From Ramlibacter monticola (GTDB lineage Bacteria > Pseudomonadota > Gammaproteobacteria > Burkholderiales > Burkholderiaceae_C), in NCBI RefSeq assembly GCF_016722785.1, contig NZ_JAEQNE010000006.1, positions 62,001-126,000 on the forward strand: a stretch of 64,000 nt of DNA. Direction: 5' to 3'. Made by a program: the position numbers and the translations under genes. The notes beneath the pieces are model-generated. The model was not told the DNA's origin, searched no databases, and was given only the letters and a program-made list of their open reading frames with translations. Positions 17,195 through 26,795 of this stretch are shown here, piece by piece. Positions within the stretch are counted from its first letter, which is position 1. Each line of letters begins with the position of its first letter.

Positions 17195-18064
17195 CTAGTG
17201 CACGGGTGTTTCCGCTGCAACCGGGGCACCCGCTTGGGCCGTCGCCAGGGCGACGGCGACGGCTGCGGGGTTCATGCTGTCGACCATCGCGCTCGGGATC
17301 AAGATCGTCGTGCCGCGCTCCTTCGTGGTCTCGTAGACGATGTTCATCGCCCGCAGCTGCAAGGCACCCGGCTGGCCGGCGTAGACGCGGGCCGCCTCGA
17401 CGAACCGCGCCGCGATCTCGGCTTCGGCCGAGCCCAGGATGATCCGGGCCTGCTTCTCGCGTTCGGCCTGCGCCTGGCGCGACATCGAGTCCTGCAACGC
17501 CACGGGGATCGCGACGTCGCGGATTTCGACCGATCGCACTGTCACGCCCCACTCGACGGTCTTGGCGCCGATTTCTTCCCCGAGCTGGCGGTCGGCCGCG
17601 CGCCGGTCCGATAGCAGAGCGGCCAGCATCGACGCCCCGATCATCTCGCGCAGCGACGTCTGAGCCACGCGGTCGATCGCCTGCCGGTAGTCCGTGATGG
17701 CCAGCGCTGCCTTCTGCGCGTCGTGCACGTGCCAGAAAATGATCGCGTCAACATTCACGGGCACCGTATCGCGCGTCAGCGCCTGCTCCGCGTTGAACGC
17801 GGTGGTCTGGATGCGCTCGTCGATCACGGCCACTACCGTGTCAACGACGGGGATGATGGCAAACAGGCCAGGTCCGCGGACCCCTTGCAGCTTGCCCGCG
17901 CGCAGCACGACGAACTTCTGCCAGGTGTTGGCCATCTTGAGCGAGGCGGCGACGACCGCCGCGACCACCCACAAGGCCATGGCCGCCTGCAGCCAGCCGA
18001 GGAAGGCGAGTCCCGCGCCTGCCAGCGCAATCGCCGCGACAACGAAGATGGTGATGGGGTTCAT
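17195..18064 (-). CDS. SPFH/Band 7 (slipin/stomatin-like) membrane protein
   Basis: 289 aa from the ATG at 18064 (an ATG eight codons earlier is possible). Two adjoining hydrophobic stretches at 5-45 form the membrane hairpin. The Band 7 domain follows (about 55-215: FVVLRAGKLQGVRGPGLFAIIPVVDTV, then the slipin motifs RDTVPVNVDAIIFW and REMIGAS). A helical region with QAEREKQARIILGSAEAEIA then precedes a hydrophobic Ala/Val end. Such proteins scaffold membrane microdomains. The NfeD-type partner usual for some slipins is absent here. Confidence 0.88.
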   Translation of the reverse strand: MNPITIFVVAAIALAGAGLAFLGWLQAAMALWVVAAVVAASLKMANTWQKFVVLRAGKLQGVRGPGLFAIIPVVDTVVAVIDERIQTTAFNAEQALTRDTVPVNVDAIIFWHVHDAQKAALAITDYRQAIDRVAQTSLREMIGASMLAALLSDRRAADRQLGEEIGAKTVEWGVTVRSVEIRDVAIPVALQDSMSRQAQAEREKQARIILGSAEAEIAARFVEAARVYAGQPGALQLRAMNIVYETTKERGTTILIPSAMVDSMNPAAVAVALATAQAGAPVAAETPVH

Positions 18065-18100
18065 CGGGGCCTTCAGGTGGTCCTCCACAGCATGGGGAAT

Positions 18101-19255
18101 TCACGCTCCCGTGTCCGTGCGTTTCCGGACACAAGGGCCGGGCCCGGCTGATGGCGCGCCCGGACGATGGGCGCCATGGCTCACGCCCGGCACCTCAAGC
18201 GGAAGAGTGACCCGGAACTGGCTCCCCCGGCCCTTCCCCGCGCTGGTCGCGACGACGGCGCCGCCATGCTCGAGGACCAGTTCCTGCACGACGGCGAGCC
18301 CGATGCCGAAGCCGCCCCGGTCGAAGGCCACGGCATGGGCGTCCTGCACGAAGATCTTGAACAGGTGCGGCAGCGCCTCCGGGGTGATGCCGATGCCGTT
18401 GTCGGAGATGGCGACCACCACATTCGGCCCCTGGACGCTGACGTCCAACGCGAGCTCGCCGCCCTCGGGCGTGTACTTGGAGGCATTCTCCAGCAGGTTG
18501 CCAAAGACCTGCACCAGCCGCACCGGATCGGCAAACACCGGCACCGCACCCGCCGGCATCGCACTGCTGAACTTCTGGTGGCGCCCTTCCGCCAGCGGGA
18601 GGAAGGACTCGACGGCCAGCGCCAGTAGTCGAACCAGGTCGACGCTCACCCGCTCAAGCCGGAATTTTCCGGTGCTCACGCGTGCGCCGTCCAGAAGGTC
18701 ACTGATCAGGCGTGCGATGTGATTCACCTGCCCGGTGATGGTGGCCTGCAGCTTGGCCAGCATCTCGGGGTCGTCGTGCGCACGATCCAGCATGCGCGCT
18801 GCCAGCCGCAGCGGCAGGAGCGGATTGCGCAGTTCATGGGCCACGGTGGCGAAGAAGGCCACGTACTGGCGGTAGGCTTGCTTCGCCTCCTCCTCCAGCT
18901 CCTGCGAGTGCAGGGCCGCCACCACGAGTCGTTCGTTGGCCTCTCGCAGATTGTCGAAGGTCTCAGGCCGATCCAGCCGCGCCATGGCATCCTCGGGGGC
19001 GGCCGGGCTGCTCACGCGCTCTAGGGCGGTGCGCGCCGCGTCCGCGATTTCATGGGCGCGCTCGGCGGCCACCACGAGCTCTTGATTGGTCTCGTGCAGG
19101 ACTCCGCCGCCTGCTGCGCTCAGGTCTCGTTCGACACTGGCGAGCTTCTGTCGCAGCGTCACCAGTTCGGTTCGCAAGGCCGCCGCCTCGACGGCCAGCA
19201 CTTCCAGCGGGCTGGGGCCCCGGGTGGAGCTCCTACGGGAAGAATCGCTCTTCAT
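18101..19255 (-). CDS. Cytoplasmic sensor histidine kinase
   Basis: 384 aa from the ATG at 19255, preceded by GAGGTG; an upstream ATG at 19291 would add 12 residues. The N-terminal 1-125 is a helical, probably coiled-coil region without membrane segments. HisKA follows with H140 in VAHELRNPLLPL, then HATPase with N-box NLLENASKYTPEGG, DNGIGI and GGFGIGLAVVQELV. No receiver domain is fused and no response regulator lies beside it. It follows a broken KaiC-like gene; kinase-KaiC neighbourhoods of this sort are common in proteobacteria, so its normal input may be lost. The tail after the kinase core is unstructured. Confidence 0.87.
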   Translation of the reverse strand: MKSDSSRRSSTRGPSPLEVLAVEAAALRTELVTLRQKLASVERDLSAAGGGVLHETNQELVVAAERAHEIADAARTALERVSSPAAPEDAMARLDRPETFDNLREANERLVVAALHSQELEEEAKQAYRQYVAFFATVAHELRNPLLPLRLAARMLDRAHDDPEMLAKLQATITGQVNHIARLISDLLDGARVSTGKFRLERVSVDLVRLLALAVESFLPLAEGRHQKFSSAMPAGAVPVFADPVRLVQVFGNLLENASKYTPEGGELALDVSVQGPNVVVAISDNGIGITPEALPHLFKIFVQDAHAVAFDRGGFGIGLAVVQELVLEHGGAVVATSAGKGRGSQFRVTLPLEVPGVSHGAHRPGAPSAGPGPCVRKRTDTGA

Positions 19256-19412
19256 GGTCGCACCTCGGCAAGAAAGGACATTGGGATTCATGAGCTCTTC
19301 TTCGGATTCGGGCTTCCCCAGCTGGGATCGGTGGGCTCTCCTGCGTCTCTCTTGCGCAGGGTGGCTCGGCCACCCAGCAAGCCTTCGTGTTGGTGCAGCA
19401 TGCCTCCCAGCC

Positions 19413-20181
19413 GGATGCCGTTGCCGTGCCCTCGGCCGCCCCTTCCACCAGGAAGGACGAGGCGAGGATGCTCTTGCCGGCACCCGACGGGCCGGCCACC
19501 AGGAGCGAGTAACCGCGCGGCAGACCGCCCCCCAGCATGGCGTCCAGCCCCTCGACACCCATGCGCACGCGCTGCCGCGACGGATGCGGGGCCGCCCGCA
19601 GTTGCGGCCGGTCCACCGCGGGCAGCGAGAACACGTGGATGCCGGCGCTGTCGATGCGGAACGAGTGCAGGCCAGCCAGGGTCGCTTGCCCTCGCATCCT
19701 GGCGATCTCCAGTTTGCGCACCACCGAGTTGCGCTGCTCGCTCTGGCGCAGCCAGATCAGGCCGTCGGCCACCGTGAAACACCGGGTTGTTGTCGTTGCC
19801 CTGGAGCCCCGGTCCCTTCGACTCGACTTCAGCCAGGATGCGATGCAGCACCTTGCCGAGGTCGCCCGAGGCCGCCTCCTCCGCGAGGTTGATGAAATGG
19901 ATGGCGTGTCGCAGCTTGCCCGCGTCGAAGAAATCGAACTCCTGCTGGTAGCGCAGCATCTTCAACGGCGGCTCACCCAGGACGGTAAAGTAGCGGGCCG
20001 GACGCTCCGCACTGGCCAATGCGAACATGATCTGGTGCGCCAGCGTCGTCTTGCCGGAACCCGGGGGGCCCGCTATGACGTTGAAGGAGAACTCGGGGAG
20101 GCCGCCTCCCAGCACGTTGTCGAGGCCGGGCACTCCGGTGAGGAGGCGGTGGATGATCGCTCGGTCGTTGGCGGCATTCAT
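19413..20181 (-). pseudogene. KaiC-like ATPase, frameshifted and truncated
   Basis: Starts well (MNAANDRAIIHRLLTGVPGL, first P-loop AGPPGSGKTT) and continues to NNPVF. One extra A/T (within 19777-19779) then breaks the frame; continuing in the next frame gives TVADGLIWLRQSEQRNSVVR and GQATLAGLHSFRI, then a second P-loop AGPSGAGKS. Between VESKGPG and NNPVF some 40-50 residues usual for the family (Walker B region) are missing. Homology ends at SSFLVEGAAEG, so most of domain 2 is gone. KaiC-type proteins are two-domain RecA-like ATPases that signal to kinases. The start codon overlaps the stop of the 155-aa gene upstream. Confidence 0.75.
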
Positions 20182-20645
20182 GGCTGGGATTCCTTGGCGG
20201 CGTCGCCGCGCGGGGGCGCGCGTTGCTGCGGAGCCAGCAGTCGGGTGGTCAACGACTCACCGAGAAGGCTGGCCAGCAGGACGCGGAAGTTCGCCAGCAG
20301 TTCCGGGCTGGCGGCAGCGGCGGTCGCACCGTCCTGTGCGGCCAGCGCGGTGTGCAATGGGTCGAGCCCGCCTGGCTGCAACAGTCCATCGCGGGCGGGG
20401 GCGAGCCACGGCCGGGTGGTCAGCGTCAGATGGACGCTGCGCTGGTACGGCGCGGCTACACCGCGCCGGCCGAGAACCGGCGCGAGCAGCGCGTCGATTT
20501 CCGCCCAAGCCGCGACTGCAGCATCCGCCGCGGCGCATGGATCATTCTCGCTGTCGTGCGAGCGTCGTGGAGCATCGATTTGCAGCCTCCCACCGAAAGC
20601 CCCGGCAAGGAATCGCTCGAGACTATTGGACCATTGTGTGCTCAA
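20178..20645 (-). CDS. Conserved-type hypothetical protein upstream of the KaiC-like gene
   Basis: 155 aa from a TTG at 20645 with GGGAG just upstream; no ATG is available nearby. The body is helical: NSLERFLAGAFGGRLQID, AAWAEIDALLAPVLGRRGVA, ALYQRS-type segment PYQRSVHLTLTTRPWL, and ELLANFRVLLASLLGESLTTRLL. No signal or membrane segment. Its stop overlaps the KaiC-like start by four bases (ATGA), so the two were translationally coupled, and it probably serves the same KaiC/kinase signalling unit. Function unknown. An inverted repeat at 20677-20708 lies just upstream. Confidence 0.6.
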   Translation of the reverse strand: MSTQWSNSLERFLAGAFGGRLQIDAPRRSHDSENDPCAAADAAVAAWAEIDALLAPVLGRRGVAAPYQRSVHLTLTTRPWLAPARDGLLQPGGLDPLHTALAAQDGATAAAASPELLANFRVLLASLLGESLTTRLLAPQQRAPPRGDAAKESQP

Positions 20646-20676
20646 GGTCTCCCGACCGCGGCGCAGGCGGGTAACT

Positions 20677-20708
20677 TGTTGTGGCACCGGTCGGGACACC
20701 CCACAACA
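20677..20708. promoter_or_regulatory. Inverted repeat TGTTGTGG-N16-CCACAACA upstream of the KaiC/kinase operon
   Basis: Perfect 8-bp arms (20677-20684 and 20701-20708) with centres 24 bp apart, about two helical turns, 32-63 bp upstream of the TTG start at 20645. The layout fits a dimeric regulator site; the regulator is unknown. Confidence 0.4.
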
Positions 20709-20918
20709 TAGTGGATCGACGCGCGTCTCAGCGACATTGGCAGGAGGGGCGGCGCTGCAGCACTTCACGGGGCGGCGCGAACGCGACATCGAGGACCAGG
20801 GACGTCCGCTGACGCCTTGTCGCTGACCAGGGGCAAACGAGCGACGAGCTGATCGCCGTTGCTCCCCCCTGGCGCCGGCGACTTGCACAGGGGCCAAGGA
20901 ACCTGCGAGCGTGCAGCG

Positions 20919-21977
20919 CTATGGGTCGAGTCTGTCGTCGTCGATCCAGGCTCGGAGCAGCGTATAGGCCACTGCGAGCACGACAGGACCGACGAAAACG
21001 CCCACCAGGCCGAATGCCAGCAGCCCACCAACCACGCCAGCAAAGATCAGCAACAGCGGCAAGTCAGCGCCACGCTTGATGAGCACCGGCCGAAGGAAGT
21101 TGTCCATGATCACAACGACCATGGACCAGACGAGCAGGAACGTGCCCCACGTCGTCTCGCCGCTCCAATAAAGCCAGATCACCGCGGGAACCAGCACCGG
21201 CGACGGGCCGATCTGCGCAATGCACAAGAAGGCAACCACCGCCGTGAGCAGTCCGGCAAACTTGATTCCAGCCATACCCAGCCCGATCCCGCTGAGTGCA
21301 GCCTGCACGACCGCCGTCACGACCACCCCGAGCGCGACGCCGCGGATCGCCTGGCCGGCAAGCCGCACGGCGTTCTCGCCGCGGTTCCCCGCCAGGCGGC
21401 GGCCGAAGCCCAGAACGACCAGCGCGGCGGCTTCGCCGCTCGCGTACATCAACGCCGTGAGAATCAGCGTCAGCAGGAACTGCATGAACAGGACTCCTGC
21501 ATTGCCGGCCTCCGAGGCCAACCATTGCGTCAACCTTCCCGCATAAGGCATCGCTCGCGACAGCAGCCCCTCGACACCTGACGCTGCGGCCTGCTCCCAG
21601 GCCAGCGTCAGTTTCGACCCGATGAAGGGCAGACGGGCGATCCAGTCCGGGGGCGTCGGCATGCGGAAGCTGGCCATCGATTTCAGCCACGTGAGGAGTT
21701 CGTCTGCGTTCAGGACCACCGTGCCGATCGCGAGCGCCAGCGGTACTACGAACACGAGCAGCAACACCGCGGTCATTGCGGCAATGGCAAGCCACCGGCG
21801 CTTCCACAACCGAGCCTGGAACCACAACAGCACGGGCCACGTGGCGACGACGATCGTCGTCGCCCAAATCGCGGCGGCAACGAACGGCCGCAGGATCCAG
21901 AGCGACGCCACGATCAACCCGCCCAGAAAGATAGCGCCGAGAAGCGTTCGGGTCAGCTCGCGTTGACGTTCCGCCAT
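20919..21977 (-). CDS. AI-2E family transporter (PerM/YdiK-like permease)
   Basis: 352 aa from the ATG at 21977. Hydrophobic helices lie near 13-45, 60-85, 145-170, 200-235, 240-290 and 300-345. A conserved loop GVVGGLLAFGLVGVFVGPVVLAVAYTLL near the C-terminus is typical of AI-2E_transport (PF01594). The family includes TqsA (autoinducer-2 export) and many members of unknown or ion-exchange function, so substrate is not assigned. It appears to be monocistronic. Confidence 0.88.
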   Translation of the reverse strand: MAERQRELTRTLLGAIFLGGLIVASLWILRPFVAAAIWATTIVVATWPVLLWFQARLWKRRWLAIAAMTAVLLLVFVVPLALAIGTVVLNADELLTWLKSMASFRMPTPPDWIARLPFIGSKLTLAWEQAAASGVEGLLSRAMPYAGRLTQWLASEAGNAGVLFMQFLLTLILTALMYASGEAAALVVLGFGRRLAGNRGENAVRLAGQAIRGVALGVVVTAVVQAALSGIGLGMAGIKFAGLLTAVVAFLCIAQIGPSPVLVPAVIWLYWSGETTWGTFLLVWSMVVVIMDNFLRPVLIKRGADLPLLLIFAGVVGGLLAFGLVGVFVGPVVLAVAYTLLRAWIDDDRLDP

Positions 21978-22300
21978 GGGGCACCCCGAAGTGGTTCCGC
22001 TCGTCTGAACAGCATTCCCGATTCTCAAGTGGACTGCGGGCGGCTTGCAAACGGACCAGCCCGGGGCCGGCGGGCATCGCTTGCAAGGAACTCCAGCCGC
22101 GATGCGCAACCCGGGCGCACCGAGGTTTTCGATCGTACCCGGGCAGCGCGAGCTGAGGAAGATGGAGTCGCGTTCATCGAGGCGTCTCGGCGAGGACGTC
22201 CGCAGACGACATCTAGCCAGCTAGTGATATCGCCGCCGCCGGCGGGTTGGCGCGCCCTCGGCCATCGCTGAGTCGCCGGTCGTGGCCCAGCGACGGCATT
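21978..22300. other. Intergenic region next to the tRNA fragment
   Basis: No supported gene. It contains short inverted sequences (CTTGCAA twice, CTAGCCAGCTAG near 22213) and the hairpin TCGCTG / CAGCGA at about 22266-22293. No D-arm or anticodon arm is found, so the tRNA piece beginning at 22301 has no 5' half here. Confidence 0.4.
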
Positions 22301-22327
22301 TTGGTTCGAGTCCAATCGCGCCTACCA
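22301..22327 (+). repeat. tRNA-Val 3'-end fragment (T-arm, acceptor 3' strand and CCA)
   Basis: 27 bases identical to the last 27 bases of the tRNA-Val at 25507-25583, but in the opposite orientation. It includes GGTTCGAGTCC and the CCA end. Partial tRNA 3' ends are classic integration scars. The homology continues into the downstream terminator. Confidence 0.8.
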
Positions 22328-22334
22328 AATCCGA

Positions 22335-22378
22335 GGCCCGAAAAGTCCAGTGAATGCTGGGTTTTTCGGGCCTTTTCT
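22335..22378 (+). terminator. Terminator copy following the tRNA-Val fragment
   Basis: Stem GGCCCGAAAA / TTTTTCGGGCC enclosing CCAGTGAATGCTGG, followed by TTTTCTTC. It is the diverged twin of the terminator behind tRNA-Val at 25450-25500. The C-G pair in GGCCCG/CGGGCC is replaced by T-A in GGCCTG/CAGGCC, a compensatory change. Confidence 0.75.
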
Positions 22379-22442
22379 TCTTGGTCGTGCTTGGATGTCG
22401 CCGGGGGTCAGATTCTGATGTCGCTTGACACTCGTAGCCAAC

Positions 22443-23414
22443 TCACCGCAGGTGCCGAAGTGCCCGCCCCTTCTTCTCTGCGGTCGCAAGCTCCTTGGCG
22501 GTCAGCACGAAATCCGCGTTCCCTCCCAGACGCGCCACGGCCAAGTCGATGAATGCGCGCACCCGCGTCGGCTGGGCCGCGCGACTGCCGTAGTAGACGA
22601 ATACGCTCGAATGGTCCACCACGTGGTCGGTCAGCAGGGGCACCAGGCGGCCAGCACGTATGTGCGACGCAGCAGCCACCGCTGTCAACATGCCGATCAC
22701 GTTTCCCGCGAGCACCGCTTCGGTTTCCAGCGCCTCGTCGTTGACACACAGTGCGGGTGCGACTTGATGCTCCACCACGCTGTCGCCTTGCCTGACACGC
22801 CAGGGGACCACGCGACCTGTACCCGGGCTGCGGAAGGCGCTGCAGCGGTGGGATGCGAGGCTGTGGAGCGTCTCGGGAGCGCCGTACCGGGCCAGATACC
22901 CCGGTGCGGCGCAGATGATCAGCTGCAGCGGGAACAGCTTGCGGGCGACGACTCCCTCGGCAGGTGAAGCTCCGATCCGGAAACCGACGTCCACGCGATC
23001 CTCGACCCAGTTGCCCAGCCGGTCCTCCAGCTGGACGTCGGGCTGCACTTCCGGGTAGAGGCCGCAGAACTCGTGCAAGACCGGCCACAGCGCCGGAGCG
23101 AGCACTGAGCGCGGCGCCACGATGCGCAGCGGCCCGGCAATCTCGTCCTTGGCTCGTCGAGTGACTGCTAGCGCCCGCTGCAGTCCCGCCAGGGCGGGCA
23201 GCGCCGACTCCAGGAACTGGCGACCTTCGTCCGTGAGCGCCATGCTGCGCGTCGTACGGTGGAACAGGCGCACGCCCAAGTGCTCTTCCAGCTGCGCGAG
23301 CGCCTGGCTGGCCGCCTGCGGCGTCATCCCTTGCGCGTCCGCTGCCTTGCGCAGGCTCCCGAGCTCCGCCGTCTTCGCGAAGATCGTGATCGACCGCATT
23401 TCATTGATGGGCAT
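22443..23414 (-). CDS. LysR family transcriptional regulator
   Basis: 323 aa from the ATG at 23414 (MPINEMRSITIFAKTAELGS). The N-terminal winged helix-turn-helix (5-65) has GSLRKAADAQGMTPQAASQALAQLE. The LysR substrate-binding domain (about 95-300) follows, of the PBP2 CrgA-like type (GPLRIVAPRSVL). It is divergent from two aldo-keto reductase genes with an 85-bp shared promoter region, so it very likely controls them in response to an aldehyde, quinone or related compound. The inducer is unknown. Confidence 0.88.
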   Translation of the reverse strand: MPINEMRSITIFAKTAELGSLRKAADAQGMTPQAASQALAQLEEHLGVRLFHRTTRSMALTDEGRQFLESALPALAGLQRALAVTRRAKDEIAGPLRIVAPRSVLAPALWPVLHEFCGLYPEVQPDVQLEDRLGNWVEDRVDVGFRIGASPAEGVVARKLFPLQLIICAAPGYLARYGAPETLHSLASHRCSAFRSPGTGRVVPWRVRQGDSVVEHQVAPALCVNDEALETEAVLAGNVIGMLTAVAAASHIRAGRLVPLLTDHVVDHSSVFVYYGSRAAQPTRVRAFIDLAVARLGGNADFVLTAKELATAEKKGRALRHLR

Positions 23415-23490
23415 GGCGTCGATTATCAACTCGCCGCTTGCGAATCCTTCAAGGCGTTCGTGGCTAGTTCCCGGAGGGGGCAAGGCCTAA

Positions 23491-25359
<1,869 letters not shown>

Positions 25360-25449
25360 TCTGGCGCCTGCGATGAAGAGCCCGATTGCCGCTTGGTTTG
25401 CCGCCTGCGAAAGCCATCGCCCTGGCATTTCCCTCGCGAGTCAGCACGA

Positions 25450-25500
25450 CGAATAAGAAAAGGCCTGAAAACTCCAGCATTCACTGGACTCTTCAGGCCT
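25450..25500 (-). terminator. Terminator of tRNA-Val
   Basis: On the minus strand directly after the tRNA: GGCCTGAA…TTCAGGCC stem enclosing CCAGTGAATGCTGGA, followed by TTTTCTTATTC. Twin of the terminator at 22335-22378, in inverted orientation. Confidence 0.8.
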
Positions 25501-25506
25501 TCGTGT

Positions 25507-25583
25507 TGGTAGGCGCGATTGGACTCGAACCAACGACCCCCACCATGTCAAGGTGGTGCTCTAACCAGCTGAGCTACGCGCCT
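25507..25583 (-). tRNA. tRNA-Val (anticodon GAC)
   Basis: 77 nt with encoded CCA. Acceptor stem AGGCGCG / CGCGCCT, D-arm GCTC-AGCTGGTTA-GAGC, anticodon stem CCACC / GGTGG with loop TTGACAT giving anticodon GAC, and T-arm GTTGG-TTCGAGT-CCAAT. All arms pair. The upstream protein gene ends inside its first ten bases. Confidence 0.96.
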
Positions 25584-26794
25584 GTCGTTGAGCCCGCTAT
25601 TGTAGCAGAGGAATTCAGGGCCCCCTTCCGCGCGACGATGCGGCCGCGCGACACGACCAGTTCGCGGGTCGGACGGCTCACCACGGCCTCCTGCACGTTC
25701 GCCGCATCGACCAGCACGAAGTCCGCCCGGCACCCTGGCGCGAGACCGTAGCCCGCAAAGCCGCAGACCCGCGCGCCCGCGCTCGTGACGGTCTCCAGCG
25801 CAAGCGCCAGTTCGTCGTCGCGGCGCAGGTTGTTGCGCAAGCCGATCAGCATCGCGCGTTCCAGCATGTCGGGACGGCCATAGGGAGTCCAGGTGTCGCG
25901 GATGCCATCGTTGCCGCCGGCGACTTGCACGCCGGCCTCGCGGCAGGCCAGCAGCGGCGGCACCGGCCGCGAGGCGGTGCCCGTCGTGATGACCGCGACC
26001 TCCAGCCGCGCCATGCGCTCCAGCAGTTGCCCGCGGCGGACCGCGTCCACGTCACCGAGGCAGAAGCAATGGCTGATCGCCACGCGACCCGCCAGCCCGA
26101 GGCCGGCGACGCGGTCCAGCAGCGCATCCAGCGTGGCCGCCCCCTCTTCTCCCCCTTCGTGCAGGTGCATGTCGAGCGGCTTGCCGTGCCGCTGCGCCAG
26201 TCCGGCCAGCCGATCCAGCGAGGCCGCGCGATCGCCATCGACCTCCTGCGGGTCCAGGCCTCCCAGCACGTCCGCCCCCAGCCGCAGCGCCTCGTCCAGC
26301 AGCTCCGCCGTCCCCGGCCGCCTCAGCAGGCCGGACTGCGGGAAGGCCACGACCTGGAGTTCCATCACCCCGCGCAAGGCCTCGCGCGTGGCGAGCACGC
26401 CGTGCAGGTGGCGCAGTCCCGCATCGGTATCCACGTCCACGTGCGTGCGCACGCGCGTGGTGCCCTGCGCAAGGTAGGCGCGGGCGAGCGCCAGCGACTG
26501 CGCGCCCGCATCGTGGCCGCTCTCCGCGCGGAAGCGCCGCTCGTTGTCGATGCGATCCTGCAGGCGCGGGCCGACCTCGTTGACGTACCAGGGCAGGCCC
26601 CACAGCGTCTTGTCCAGGTGCGCATGCGACTCGACGAGGCCGGGCAGCAGCAGCGCGCCCCCACCCTCTTCCACCGGGACCGCGGGATCCGCGCCAAGGT
26701 CCCTGCCGATCGCGGCGATCGCGCCTCCGCGGACCAACACGTCCACGGCCGGTTCGCCCAGCGGCCGCACGTTGCGCAGCAGCAGGTCGTCCAT
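25574..26794 (-). CDS. Amidohydrolase family protein (cytosine deaminase/AtzC-like)
   Basis: 406 aa metal-dependent hydrolase. Metal ligands in order: SHAHLDK (about 56-62), DMHLHEGGEEG (about 209), ISHCFCLG (about 240) and GNDGIRDTW (about 293). The pattern is that of the cytosine deaminase/N-isopropylammelide hydrolase group. The substrate is probably a cyclic amide or amine but cannot be named. It starts 1 bp after relA stops, so it is in that operon. Its stop codon TAG is nucleotides 8-10 of the tRNA-Val gene, and the last about 14 residues look like read-through, not family sequence. Confidence 0.82.
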   Translation of the reverse strand: MDDLLLRNVRPLGEPAVDVLVRGGAIAAIGRDLGADPAVPVEEGGGALLLPGLVESHAHLDKTLWGLPWYVNEVGPRLQDRIDNERRFRAESGHDAGAQSLALARAYLAQGTTRVRTHVDVDTDAGLRHLHGVLATREALRGVMELQVVAFPQSGLLRRPGTAELLDEALRLGADVLGGLDPQEVDGDRAASLDRLAGLAQRHGKPLDMHLHEGGEEGAATLDALLDRVAGLGLAGRVAISHCFCLGDVDAVRRGQLLERMARLEVAVITTGTASRPVPPLLACREAGVQVAGGNDGIRDTWTPYGRPDMLERAMLIGLRNNLRRDDELALALETVTSAGARVCGFAGYGLAPGCRADFVLVDAANVQEAVVSRPTRELVVSRGRIVARKGALNSSATIAGSTTGA

Positions 26795-26795
26795 G

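Noticed and set aside
18166..19900. Long plus-strand frames opposite the histidine kinase and KaiC-like gene
   Set aside because: Kinase H, N and G boxes and KaiC motifs are all on the minus strand.
21978..22300. Integrase remnant next to the tRNA fragment
   Set aside because: Searched both strands for the Arg-His-x-x-Arg/Tyr pattern and found none.
22248..22327. A complete tRNA at the 22.3-kb site (GGCGCG is present near 22249)
   Set aside because: The acceptor could almost pair, but no D-arm or anticodon arm can be folded between; only the 3' portion is tRNA sequence.
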